This document shows, in pieces, positions 9,045-20,800 of a stretch of 64,000 nucleotides of DNA. Source of the DNA: Mikania micrantha (Eukaryota > Streptophyta > Magnoliopsida > Asterales > Asteraceae); assembly GCA_009363875.1 (NCBI GenBank), contig CM018696.1, positions 92,402,215 to 92,466,214 on the forward strand, read 5' to 3'. Position 1 is the stretch's first letter, and each line of letters starts with the position of its first letter. Under the pieces are notes generated by a model. The model saw nothing but the letters and a program-made list of their open reading frames with translations, searched no databases and was not told the DNA's origin. The translations under genes and the position numbers were made by a program.

Positions 9045-11451
9045 ATGACGAATAGTTAACCATTCTGTTTCGGGAAGTCCTAAAGCAACAGCCAGAGATC
9101 GAAAGCCACAGTTTACATCTGGAATAACGTCTTGTATTCTTGATATGTATGGGTGGAAGATGTCAGGAATGTGATCCTTAAACCGGTTAAAATTGTAAAG
9201 TTTGTTATCAGTTAAATGTACCGGGATGTCAAATGCTGGTTGCGATAACCCAACAGTTGGTTGCGAAAACCCGGCTTGTGGTTGAGAAAACCCGGAAAAA
9301 TCGTGCATTCTTGTCGTTGAAGAATACGAATTAGCACGCTGCAATTGACTATCGTGAGTGACCGTTGAATCATCCTGCTTGTTTTTCTTTGGCTTTGTGA
9401 ATGAACTATGTCGGGCAGGCTCTTGTTTTTTTTGTTGTGTCTTTAAACTTGGTCGCCCACGATTGTTAGTTTGCACGACGGGTTATTTTTTCATTGATTT
9501 AAATGGAAAAACCGCACTAAAAACCTTTGACATCATACTCTTTTTCACTGGATTTGGTTGAAGCTTTATATGTTGTATGACCCGATCCATTTGCGCATCA
9601 ATATCAACACCTTCGTCCTCTTTAACTAACGACGGGTTTAAATCAAGCTTACGCCAAAACAAGTCTATCTCATCCATTGTAACTTTAGCATCTGTTTTAA
9701 AAGAATAAAAATAATAATTATGATTATACATAAATAATAGGTAAATATATAATTAAATTTAATGAATTCATACTATTCAATAGACGACAAGCACATGGCA
9801 ATCCACAACTCGTGAAGAGATGGCAACCGCAAGATGAATTTGATGCTATCAACATCTGAATTTTTGCCTTTTCACCAACCAACAGATCTAAAGCTACATG
9901 AGATACATTCCCTTTTAACAATTCAAATTGATCATCGTTGTGATGTGCCATACGAAATATTTTGCTTCTTTCAAAGCTTTCATTTATAGCTTCTGCTTGC
10001 GATTTCACAATTTGAATGACATGCCCAACAATGTTGTCTAACGTATTGTTGGTTGCATGGAGACTTTTCTTTAATAGAGAATGTTGACTTTCAACTCTGT
10101 TGGTGGTTCATTGACCAAAATTCCGGTTTTTATCTATCCACGCAGACACAAACATTTCCTTGTACCTTTGCAACCATGTTACTTGCAAATATCCGATAAC
10201 CCCTAAAAAACAAACACATATTAATACGTTTCATACAACTCAAAAACAATTAAAAATGAGAAATAGAACATTACTCTGATGAGATGTCTATAGCCATTCA
10301 TGTAGTCGGCTGTAATTATACTCGTAGATATCGGGAGTTGCAGATTCTATCACAACCGATCACATATATCCAAACTTTTGCCAGTCTGATTGCGAAAAAC
10401 TAGGCCTGCAGTGTTTGGATATGTTTTCAAAAATGTGCCACTTGCATAGTAATTGGGCAGCACTAGGAAATATTCTTCTGCATGCGTTTACAAGAGCCAA
10501 TTCTCTATCGGTTACAATAACGCGTGGTTCCATACACTGTTGAAGTGTATCTTTTAGGTTTTGTAACACCCAGACAAAATTCTCTTCACGTTCCTTACTT
10601 ATAAACGCATGTGCAACACTAAACGTCTTGTGTGTTGATGTGACACCAACTATTTGAACAAATGGCATGTTGTATTTGTTCGTTTTATAAGTTGTGTCAA
10701 TTAACAAGACATGAGGAAATGCGCGCCAAATATTATAAGATGTCTGGTGGATAAAAAAAATATGTTCCACGACATCTGTCGACGCATCGTCTTGCGTTTG
10801 GTAAATAAAATTATTTCTTTGCAATGTACTAAAAAGGACCTGAATTGGAGTTTCCCCCATGTTTTGTCCAACACGTAACTTCCGTCGCGCATTGTAAATA
10901 TTTCTAAGGTTGGAAACATTATCGGGGTTTTGGTCTTTTACAGCTGCAAGTATATCACGGGGCAACATGTTTTGGTTTGACAGTTGCTCAACTAGACGGG
11001 TTTCATTTTCATTTAATCTCATCGCATATGGATGACCGCTTAGTTGTTCAGCCCCTAGGTGGTTGTGTTCATTATTGACCACACGCAACTTCCAACCACC
11101 ACAACTTCTCTCGTATTTACCAATTAGCTCAAATTCACACCCAGTCTTCTTCGAACCAGTACGTCTAGCTTTTGGTTCACCCTGATACACGCCACCGCGA
11201 TCGCATTTAAGCCACACCTTTATAACTACACCAATTGCATTAGTTTTGCTTCGTCGTCTAACTTGCACATAACCATTTTCACGCCCTCTACCAATTGCCC
11301 AGTCAACCAGTTCATCAACACCGGCAAACACCTGAAAAGAACAAATGTATAAGATTTTATAAACTAACTGTTAAACGAATAAGTTTATTACCTGATCAGT
11401 TTCATAGACACACATATATTCATCACCGAAATTGTTGCCTCCCATCGACAT
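9045..11451 (-). pseudogene. MULE transposase with OTU domain, decayed
   Basis: Exon 1 is 11451-11392 (MSMGGNNFGDEY...), a GT-AG intron follows, and exon 2 starts at 11331. Parts in order: FAR1-type zinc domain (GCEFEL...NEHNH), MULE transposase core with LLIDTTYKTNKYN and VIVTDRELALVNACRR (the two Asp), NRVESQHSLLKK (the Glu), SWIM zinc finger CGCHLFTSCGLPCAC (near 9840-9780), an FWRKLDL linker, and the start of an OTU cysteine-protease domain (PDVNCGFR near 9120-9095; the usual DGNC has Val for Gly). The gene is dead: TGA at 10362-10360 where Trp is expected, a frameshift with stop near 10290, a TGA near 10110 just before TTNRVES, and a TAA near 9486-9484. OTU is cut at 9045 by a retroelement LTR. 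Host-type introns flank the middle exon (about 10265-10206 and 9770-9693). Similar FAR1-like MULE proteins are common in plants. Confidence 0.82.
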
Positions 11452-11595
11452 TGTTAAACCTTTACGATTTTGAAATTGTTAAACCTTTGCGTATTCCATT
11501 AAAATGTATTCCATCAAGATATATATCAATCGATTTCAATTTACGCACACATCTATTACGTTAATTCAAATAATTTGGGTAGTTCAAATTATTGG

Positions 11596-11736
11596 TGTCC
11601 AATACGACCCGTATAGCCCTTTACGGGCCGTATGTACTGCGTGTCAGCCGGCGTCAGCCCTATGATTTGACGTGTCAGCTTTTGTCAGAATATTCTTTTT
11701 CAATACGACCCGTAAAGGGCTTTACGGGCCGTATTG
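11596..11736. repeat. Two TACGGGCCGTAT palindromes beyond the MULE
   Basis: CAATACGACCCGTAAAG (11701-11717), loop GG, CTTTACGGGCCGTATTG (11720-11736) form a 17-nt stem with one mismatch. A related, looser copy lies at 11602-11633. They are upstream of the MULE start, where terminal repeats would be expected, but I cannot define the MULE end. Confidence 0.75.
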
Positions 11737-13063
11737 CTGGTGTTCGTTGATCCACTCGGGTGTCTCCCTAACAGCCCCTTTGCTAAATTGAACACATCTT
11801 GGTTAAATTCAGGCAATTTTTAATGTTTTCTTTTTTAATTTTCTTCCCTCTTCCTTTTATTTGTTTTTCATGTTCTTTATTTTTTGCTTGTAATTTTCTA
11901 CGAGTGATGTGTAAGATATGTTTTCTAGTTTTTTTAACAAGATTTTTTATATTTTTATTATTTTTTTAGGTTAATCTTCCCCTAGTTTTGTAATATTTTA
12001 TTCTTTAGTTGTACATTCTTTTATGTTGGTCAGTTACCATATTAACCTCAAACAATTGAAAAGTAAGAGGTTAAGATTCAAACTTTAACAAATAGTTTAG
12101 TTTAGCGTAAAGATATATTAAACAAAACAAAATACAATGTTAAAGTCTAAAAGCAAAATAACATTATTTATTAAAGCATTAAATAAGCATAGTGGATTGT
12201 TTTATTTTGATCAACAATCCAACTGCACCACCAAACAACGGTTATCTAGACCAACAATCCAGCTCCCCCACCCAGCCCCAATTACCGAGCTGGCCACTAG
12301 TCCAAAGAAAAACCCGACTTAAGCACCTAGTTCAGACGACGGAGCCCCTAGTCGCCAATTCCCGAGGAAAACCCGACACAAGCACCAGTCCAATGATATG
12401 ACGGTGAAAGACCTGTAAAACTGGGTGTGATCAAGAATCGAACCCAGAACCGAGTCTCCTACCACTTCCCTAAAACTGAACTTACGTTGAGACTTTATAG
12501 GCGGCACAAAATATATAGACTGGGTTTGATTCGATAGCACTATAGCAGGTTAGAAGTGGCTTTAACAAGGGATTTAAAAAAAAAAAACTGACGAACAAAA
12601 ATTGGTCCAACGAAACCCCTTAGGAAGCATCATGTAATTACTGGACTTAATAAGGGTATAACGGGAAGAAATATATTTTTTTTTGCCCTGCAAACTCAAC
12701 CAACCCACTCTCTTCTCCTGGTCTTAATTTCAGTTTAAAACCCCTGAATCATTCTTCTTCATACTTCCTTTCTTTCCTTCCTTCAAAACCTTCCATTTCG
12801 ATCTGATTTCAGTTTTTTCGTTTTCTGCAAAATCACTCCAATTTTGATTCAATCCCACTTCAATTTTCAACGAATCTTTCAAACTTTCGGTTGATTGATA
12901 GTTTATACAATCTGTTTCATCAGTTGTTTTGTTTCTGTTTTACGTTGATACACTGTTTTCCGGATGATCTTCTGATTCATTTCACTTTTGTGTATGAAAT
13001 GAACGCAGCTTCTGATCGATCCGAGCTAGATTGTTAGGGGATAGATAAAAAGCCTGTGGAAAA
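11737..13063. other. Intergenic, ends in the 5' leader of the DUF1639 gene
   Basis: AT-rich spacer without a credible gene. Around 12230-12400 is a moderately GC-rich patch with CCAAAGAAAAACCCGACTTAAGCACC and a partial repeat of it, and on the minus strand GGGTTCGATTCTTG near 12447-12434 resembles a tRNA B box; I take this as repeat debris. From about 12690 the sequence turns CT-rich (TCTTCTTCATACTTCC), typical of a plant 5' UTR leading to the ATG at 13064. Confidence 0.5.
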
Positions 13064-14326
13064 ATGGCTTCTACAGCACCAGCAAAATCTCAGCCGCTTC
13101 ATGACTTCTCGCTACCGCATCTCATATGGAAGAACCACCGCACCAGCCGCCACAGACTCGTCGGAGAAAAGCTATCGTCATCGAATTCTCATCGATCTCC
13201 GTCTACTCTGCGTCAATGCTCTCCGTCGAATGCTACACGGCGACCGCCACCTCTGCACAAGCAATCTCCGATGCATGGTTCGGAGTCGGAATCCGATCGT
13301 GCAATCGCCGTTGAACCGATCGGAAAACCTAGCAGAAGAATAATTTCTGAAAAATCGTCAAAAACAATTGAGGATAGTAAACGAAACGTATCGAACAAGA
13401 TCCGGATTCGGTTGCAGAACAACGGCAACGTAAAGCATGACGAGGCCGTGATTAAGGAAAATCACTCGTCCACACCGGTAAACCACGACGCCGTTCCGTC
13501 TTCAGCGGCCGAAGAAGAAGAATTGTTACCGAAGACCTGGAATCTGAGACCTAGAAGACATCCATTGAACCACAAGCAGTTGAACGGAGGTTTATCGCCA
13601 TTGCCGGAGAATCGAAACACCAATGGAAGTAATAATCATAATAAAGAAGCATCAGTGATGAAAAATATCGATCATATCATTCCGTCGACGTCAAAGAAGC
13701 AGAAGTTCTCGATTGCCCTTTCGCGTCACGAGATTGAAGAAGATATATTTTCATTGACCGGATTAAAACCTTCTCGCCGGCCAAAAAAGCGACCACGATC
13801 TGTTCAGAAACAGCTTGATGTAAGTCTTCTCAATTTCATCAGATACCAGTATCTTTACACGATTGAGTTTCAAGTTTCAACAGATGAAATCATAAATCGT
13901 CATAGATTCAATCGTACTAATTATTCTTCTTTATCCGGAATCTCATGATATCTTCGATTCATTCTCCGATCGTTGATTTCCCCGTTCATTTTGCTATAAA
14001 AGATTGTGAATTCTTTCCCAAACTTAGAACAGGGGAAAAGATTAATAGTTTTTTTTTTTCTTTTTTTTTGAATTAATCAAGATATACGCTTAATTCTTTA
14101 CATTTTTTCTGCTTGTTCTTTGTTTGTATCTCTTTAACAACCTCTGAAATTTGTGCAGACGCTGTTTCCTGGTTTATGGTTGGGTTCCATAACATCTGAT
14201 TCATACAAAGTAAATGAACCGTCATTAAAGGTTGGTGTGCATATGTTAATCTGTGGATCATATTTTGGGTGCTTTGAATATTATGTGTATATTAAAACTT
14301 AAATTTGTTGGTGTGTGCAGGGTTAG
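13064..14326 (+). CDS. DUF1639-family nuclear-type protein (3 exons)
   Basis: Exons 13064-13819, 14159-14230 and 14321-14326 with GT-AG introns join to 277 codons plus stop; the last exon supplies one Gly codon and TAG. Family hallmarks in order: DFSLPHLIWKNHR near residues 14-26, KTWNLRPRR at 157-165, then the DUF1639 block KFSIALSRHEIEEDIFSLTG at 214-233, a basic stretch RRPKKRPR at 238-245 that looks like a nuclear localisation signal, and QKQLDTLFPGLWLG across the first splice junction followed by SDSYKV. The function of the family is not established. The start is the first ATG of the frame with an A at -3. An acidic run EEEE at 150-153 precedes the Trp motif. Length fits the family. The gene looks intact and is isolated from repeats. 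Confidence 0.85.
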
Positions 14327-17300
14327 AGTTAGATCAGGGTTAAAGTTCAAAGATTTATGCATCTCGGATACCTTTGTTTAACTTTTTTCTAAGGTATTAA
14401 AGAATCCTTCAAGATGAGAATGAGAATCACTCGTCTTTTTGTTACATGGTTTATTTATATATCTTTTGACGATGAAGCATAATAATGATGTAATGTGAGT
14501 TGAGGGTAAATAAAAGTTTATGTTAGTTACTTGACTACTTGTTAAATAAATAAGATGATTCCTAAGCTGGTAGGAGTTTTTAAATAAATATGATCATGTT
14601 ATGTGGTTTTTGTAGTTTTTAAGTAAACCGATCTAGTCCTAATCTAATGATAACCATTTTAACCCGTTTTATATTATGATGCTGTTTATTTCAACCTAAA
14701 ATACAATAATTGTTATGTTTCTGAGTCATATAAACCAAATAAAAGAAAAGTTAATAAATTAAAGAGTGAAACTAAAGGAATGGAAATAAATAGTTAATTT
14801 TATTTCGCATTTTAAAGTATGATAAAAGTGAGAAGAAAGTACGTATATTCTTTTATGTTATGAGTTGAGAAAGAAGAAAAGTACAGATTAACCGTTATAC
14901 TTTAATTAGTTTGGTAAAATAGTTTATGGTAAAACTTAATATTTGTGAGAAGAGAGTGTAGGTGTATGAGAAAATATAAAATGAAAACAAACTTTTGGAA
15001 TAAAAACTGATGGAATATTTGAGTAAAATAATTTATTAACAACCCATCTCAAGAGGTTAATTTTCCCTCATGATCACAAACTCACCACCATCCATTTGTA
15101 TGCTTTGGGTAGAAGTAGAACCAACACATTTATCTTAATGTTTAGAACTCCTACCCGTTCTTTTCTCCTTTCATATCATCTCGGGTCCACTTTATCAACA
15201 ATAGTCAATAACACTGTCTTTTGCAAGATTTTCGTAAAACGTCAATTAACCCGTTGAACCAAGAGAACTTCGCACGTATATGGTGGCGTAGCTCATCCCA
15301 CTTTACTCCTGTTATGCTCATATGGAAACAAGCAAAGGCATAAACGTACCCATCGAACAAGTGAACACGTACCCTGTTGATGTTGGTTCATTTAACAATA
15401 AAATTGTTTATAAATGCAAATGAACATATACTGTTTAAAAAAATAGGATATACCGAGTATTTGTTTGACTTATATCTCGCTTTGTAGCAGGGTTGGGTAG
15501 GGGGTAAATTGTTTCAGGATTTGTTGTACGCAACTTTACCCTATATATTTATGCAAGAAGTTGTTTCTCACGTTTTAAACCTTTGACCTTAGTTACAAAT
15601 ATTAAAATTAATCACTTTAAATAAATATAAAATTATACATTTGATATAATATCATACACATGATTATCCAAATATAAAATACAAGTAATTACTCAAATAT
15701 GATGTCTCAAGGATGTCAGCTTCAAATTAATAAATCCTCAAAATAACTATGGTTTTAGTTTAAATGCTAAGGTAATAAACCAAATATTTAAAATTTAATA
15801 AATAAAACGCCTTTAATAAAATAACAAAAACAAGTAAACATAAACGAACATTGACCAACACACGTAATTTTTTTTTTTTATGTTTTTATGTTTTTTCATT
15901 TAATTAAAATAACAAAATGAAAAGGGGTAAAATAAATTAAAGCTATTTGTCCACTAATTTAAATAACTTCGGATTGTGTCAATTTCTATTCTTTAAAACA
16001 AAGAGAATAAATATTCATTCTTGGATAAAAAGAAACATAAAATGTGACTACTGTTTCGTCTTGACCTTAAATAATTAGCTAGGGCTTGCATCATCAAGCT
16101 TTGCCGCTGTCAACAGATTCACATATTTGTCTAATTTTGGCACCTCTTATGAACTTCTATTGTATTTTTTAGTTTAGCTTTATGCGTCGATGTTGATGTT
16201 CATATTCCATGAGATATCTTAATTAATGATACAACCAAGGAGTTATGACGTCAACATTTGTTTAATGCGTTTTTTTATTATTAATATAATAACATATATA
16301 ATTGTTAACATATCAATATTTTATACAAGTTTTTGAAGGTAATTATAGTTTCTATCTTAAACATTAATATATAATTGGCTCGAGTCTTTTGTTTAATTAT
16401 ACAGATTATGGTAATGGTAAAACTTGATAGCCCTTAAGAGTATTAATCTTTATGATTATCTTAGGAGATCTATTGAAAAAACATTTAATGAAAAGTAGGT
16501 TTTTCATAATATTTCTTTTGTTTAAATGTCAACTGATGTATGACTGAGGATACTATATTTGTTGTTGTTTGATTAATCTAGCATATAAAAATGTTTACAT
16601 ATTTCATTGCTTTTTAATTTCAGGCTTATTCGTTTGTTAAATTTTAATATTAGAATTCAAACAAACACAAACATAGGACTTGCAATTGCTCTTTCATCAA
16701 AGCATAAAAATTAACTAATCTTGAAAACAAATAAAAGACGTACAACTAGCATCAGTATACAAAGATAAACACTAATATTATTATTATTTTTTTAATTTTT
16801 GTGGATTTCATTGAAGTCCAAACTTAATTTATAGCATATTTCCCTTAATATTTGTAATTTTAGTTTAACATTCAGGATATATGTAATTTAGATTTTTAAT
16901 AAGATGTATGATAATATCCCTTAATTTAAATATCTACGAGTTAATCGACCTTATTTTTTACTTTATGTTGAACTTCTAAAACAGATTAACAATACCCAAT
17001 TATGTTGATTTTGATGCTCACATATCATGGTAGATTTGATGATTTCAATTCGGTTTAAAGTTTAAAACCAATTTGGGTTTAGTGTTTTTGCATTAAGTTT
17101 TTATGTTTATGTTTGATTCTTCCTAGCTAAATTTTGACACAAACTTTTTTTAAATCATATTGAGGTTATTTTTTTATAATTTCTTTTTTATCTTTAAAAT
17201 CATATTGAGGTTATTTTTTTATAATTTCTTTTTTATCTAGCATGTAAACTAGTTGTTCAAAGTTAACAAGCAAGCCCAAAGCCGAATAGAAACATTACTT

Positions 17301-17818
17301 CCTTACAGTCTTACGGTATATGACTAAAAAACATGACGAGTATTCGGGTACAACTTACATAAAGCATAATAATGTCCTGTTTCTTTTTAAAAATCAAATA
17401 AACGTAATTTATTAGTTTGGATGTGTAATCAAGTTATATTTCCATTTCAATCAAATCCCCAAAATGAAATCTGATCGGTTTTTATAAACCATGAGTAGCA
17501 TGGTTTCAAAATCCATAACCAACTTGCATTTTTTTTATTTTAAAGGTTTCAGAAAGAAACCCGTTTGTGGCATCGTAAACCTGCCGGCTTAGATTTTGAA
17601 ACATTAAAATTCCCTCATAAGTTAATTAAAACAATATCAATTTAGACTGTTTGCTACAAGACACCATGAACACATTGAACATACCGAAACCTCGAAATAT
17701 ACAAATCCCAGCCAAAGCATTGACGTCACGACTGGCTCCTTGGCTGTGCTACAAATCTCCCCACACTCCCTTCATTTCCAAAATTTTGAAACTTTAAAAA
17801 AAAAAACAAGAACTGACA
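14327..17818. other. Intergenic, AT-rich
   Basis: Holds the 3' UTR of the DUF1639 gene (possible poly(A) signal AATAAAAG near 14508-14515), then about 3 kb of AT-rich sequence in which I see no gene or element boundary. One short tandem direct repeat (two copies, period about 45 bp) of AAATCATATTGAGG... lies at 17152-17238. The last 130 bp are the leader of the RFC3-like gene, ending in a poly(A) patch just before the ATG. Confidence 0.5.
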
Positions 17819-20800
17819 ATGAAGAGCCCCCACGTCTCCCCAGAACCACTCCCGTTTCTCGCAGATTCAGTGTCGAACCCAGCCGAAAAGTCTGCATCAC
17901 GTTCCGCTGGCTCCCTAAAAACCGGTTGGACTGGTAGACATTTCATGTCCAAGAAGAAAACATCCACATTGACTAAAGAAAATCTTGATGTATTCAGCAA
18001 TAGTCATGTGGAAGACAAGAAGTACCCAATCAGTCCTTACTACAAAGGGCTCCTCTTTACCGAAAAAGCTCAGGGTACAAGTTCAGAAGCAGAGGATGCA
18101 ACTTCTGTAGCACATGACTTCCAGAACTTGACCTCCCCAAGTCCTTACTACAAAGGACTATTGAACCAAGCCACTAGCCCAGATCGTGAGAGCATAGCCA
18201 CAACGGTTATAAGTTCCAGCTCAAGAACGAGTTTTTCGGTGAAGATGCAAGAATGGAGTGTAGGGTGTTTCCTGTTTAGGGCCAAAGATGAGAAACCACC
18301 AACAATGGTTAAGGTTTACTCTACCGAAAATTCAAATCAGGAGTCCTTGGGGGAGAGAGGATCAGAGCCAGCATCACCACGGCGCTCACCAACTTTGCAG
18401 CCACCACCATCATCGTCACCATCACTGTCGACGCCATTATCACCATCGCACAACAAAAGGGTGGACGTAGATGAGGAAGATACCGTTGAACCAACAAATG
18501 AAATGAAGTATATGTGGGCTGATAGATATCGACCTGTTACACTTAAGGATTTCATCTGCAACAAAGACAAAGCAATGGAACTGCAGAAGATGGTAAGATT
18601 TGCAAGCAATTAATATCTTAAGAAAAGAATGTAAATAAATAAAAAAAATTATTTCATGTCCGTAAGCGATTTGATTGTGTAGGTAAAAGATGATGAATGC
18701 CGTCACTTCATATTTGAAGGACAAGCTGGAGTAGGCAAGCGGACAATGATTTGGGCACTACTTCGTGAAGCATATGGACCCGACAAAGTTCAGGTAATAC
18801 AGTTGCATCAAAAGCAAAGTAATATATCAACGGCTAAAATTTTGAGCAATAAATTAGATATATATTTGTATGAAAGTTCTGCTTTAAGATCAAGAACATT
18901 CTTGTCTATTCTTCGTTGCAAATTTGACAAAGTTAAGGTAATCATTACAGTTTCGTCAAAAACAAAGTAAGATAAGGGGCAAAATTTTGAGCAATTAATT
19001 TGATATATATTTAAGGCGAAGAACATTCTCGTCTATTCTTCATTGCAAATTTAAAAAAGTTAAGGTAATAAATACAGTTTCATCAAAAACAAAGTAAGAC
19101 AAGGGGCAAAATTTTGCGCAATTAATTTGAAACATATTTAAGACGAAGAACATTCTCGTCTATTCTTCGTTGAAATTTTTATCTAGACAAAATGATGAGT
19201 ACAACAGTAAAACTAATTATTCATATCAAATCAAGAACTTACAGATGACATGGTCTCCACATGCAGGCAAGAGATCAGTGCAAGACATTTAACTTGAAGG
19301 TATATATATCTTTGTTATTGCCATTACTGCTTATCCTCTGGTAAGATTGGCTACTCTGCATATACATATAGAATCAAGAGATCTATGAAAATGATTATTG
19401 ATAGGCAAAAGGGAAAGAATGTGATTATGATGATTGTATATATAGTTGAGAATTTGTTAACTTTATTGTAAAATTAACAAAATATTGGCCTCGAAAGTTG
19501 CTCCATGTATATTGGAGGAAGGTTCAAAGATTCTAAAAAGAATATAGTATATTAATAATAATCCAATAATAGAATATTCCCTTTTACCTAATTTCATTTT
19601 GTTTTTACTAGACATATAACTCCTACCGAGCCTTGAGAAGCTTTGGCATCATTGTATCATTTACCTTCCTATTTCTTGATATTAGCTCATTAATGCTATA
19701 TGAAAAAAAATAAAAAAGACTAAATAAACATAAACCTACTCCCTAATTTTATATCATTTGTCCATCACAAGACTTGAATCCTTAACATCTACCCACTACT
19801 AGAATGAAATGGTGCTAACTTTCTGCAACAATAATGAAATAACAACATTGGTGCAGAATCCTTTACTATCATGAATTATGTTTCCATAATGAGCTAATAG
19901 TTACTAATGACCCATAACAAAGACACATTTTTATTATGGGATTTTGTTGATATTTTTCTCAAAATAGTTGCAAGTTTTGTTTATTACTCCCTTTTGCTAA
20001 TGAATCTTTACCAACACTTACTAATATATATGTAAATTTTTTACACTTGTAATGACTATATTTGACTTTTTAATAGCGTAGCAGAGTTTTACAAGTTAAT
20101 ATAAAGTCATTTTGATGGTTTTCTGAATTTTTAAGGTTTTTCTTTTCAGGGTTTATTCAGATATGAAATTTTTAGAAGCCCGACCTGAATAAGAAATATG
20201 CTTATATGATCTGAATCCATCTGAAAAAACTGAATAGTCATAATTTTTAGATATGAATAAACTGAACAAACCGAATAATGCAATCTGAATAAGTTATTCA
20301 TAAACTTATTCAGATCAAGTTACAATTCGGTTATCCCACCCAATCTGTACAAGTTATTCGTAAAACTTATTCGAATCAAGTAACAATTTATTATATCACT
20401 AACTTATAGAGTATTCATCACCCATTGATATGAAAAATAAATCGCACTGTTTTTAAATTGTAATTTAAGTTTATGCTTGTCTATTCGGAATTAGGGACAA
20501 GTTTAATAAATTCCTACATAGGTCCATGAATTTTAAAAATAAACATGACATGTATAGACGCAATATATGTGACAAGTATACCCAAGAACGAGTATTGGGC
20601 TGAGTATGAAATTAGTTTTAAATTATTTCGCAGGAATGGATTAGGTGACTGACCTTATTACCCAAAACCGCATACCCAAATTTATGCCAGAATCATATAT
20701 TCATAAATTTTGAATTTTGATTGTTACAGTTCCTTAACCCATAACTATCAATGCTTTCATTTTAGCAGATAGATAAAGAGAAAAAAATATTTTTTCTTAA

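Noticed and set aside
18746..18970. Frame continuing from RFC exon 2 as a separate gene
   Set aside because: It is exon 2 plus the duplicated boundary in intron 2; treated as a possible alternative donor, not a gene.
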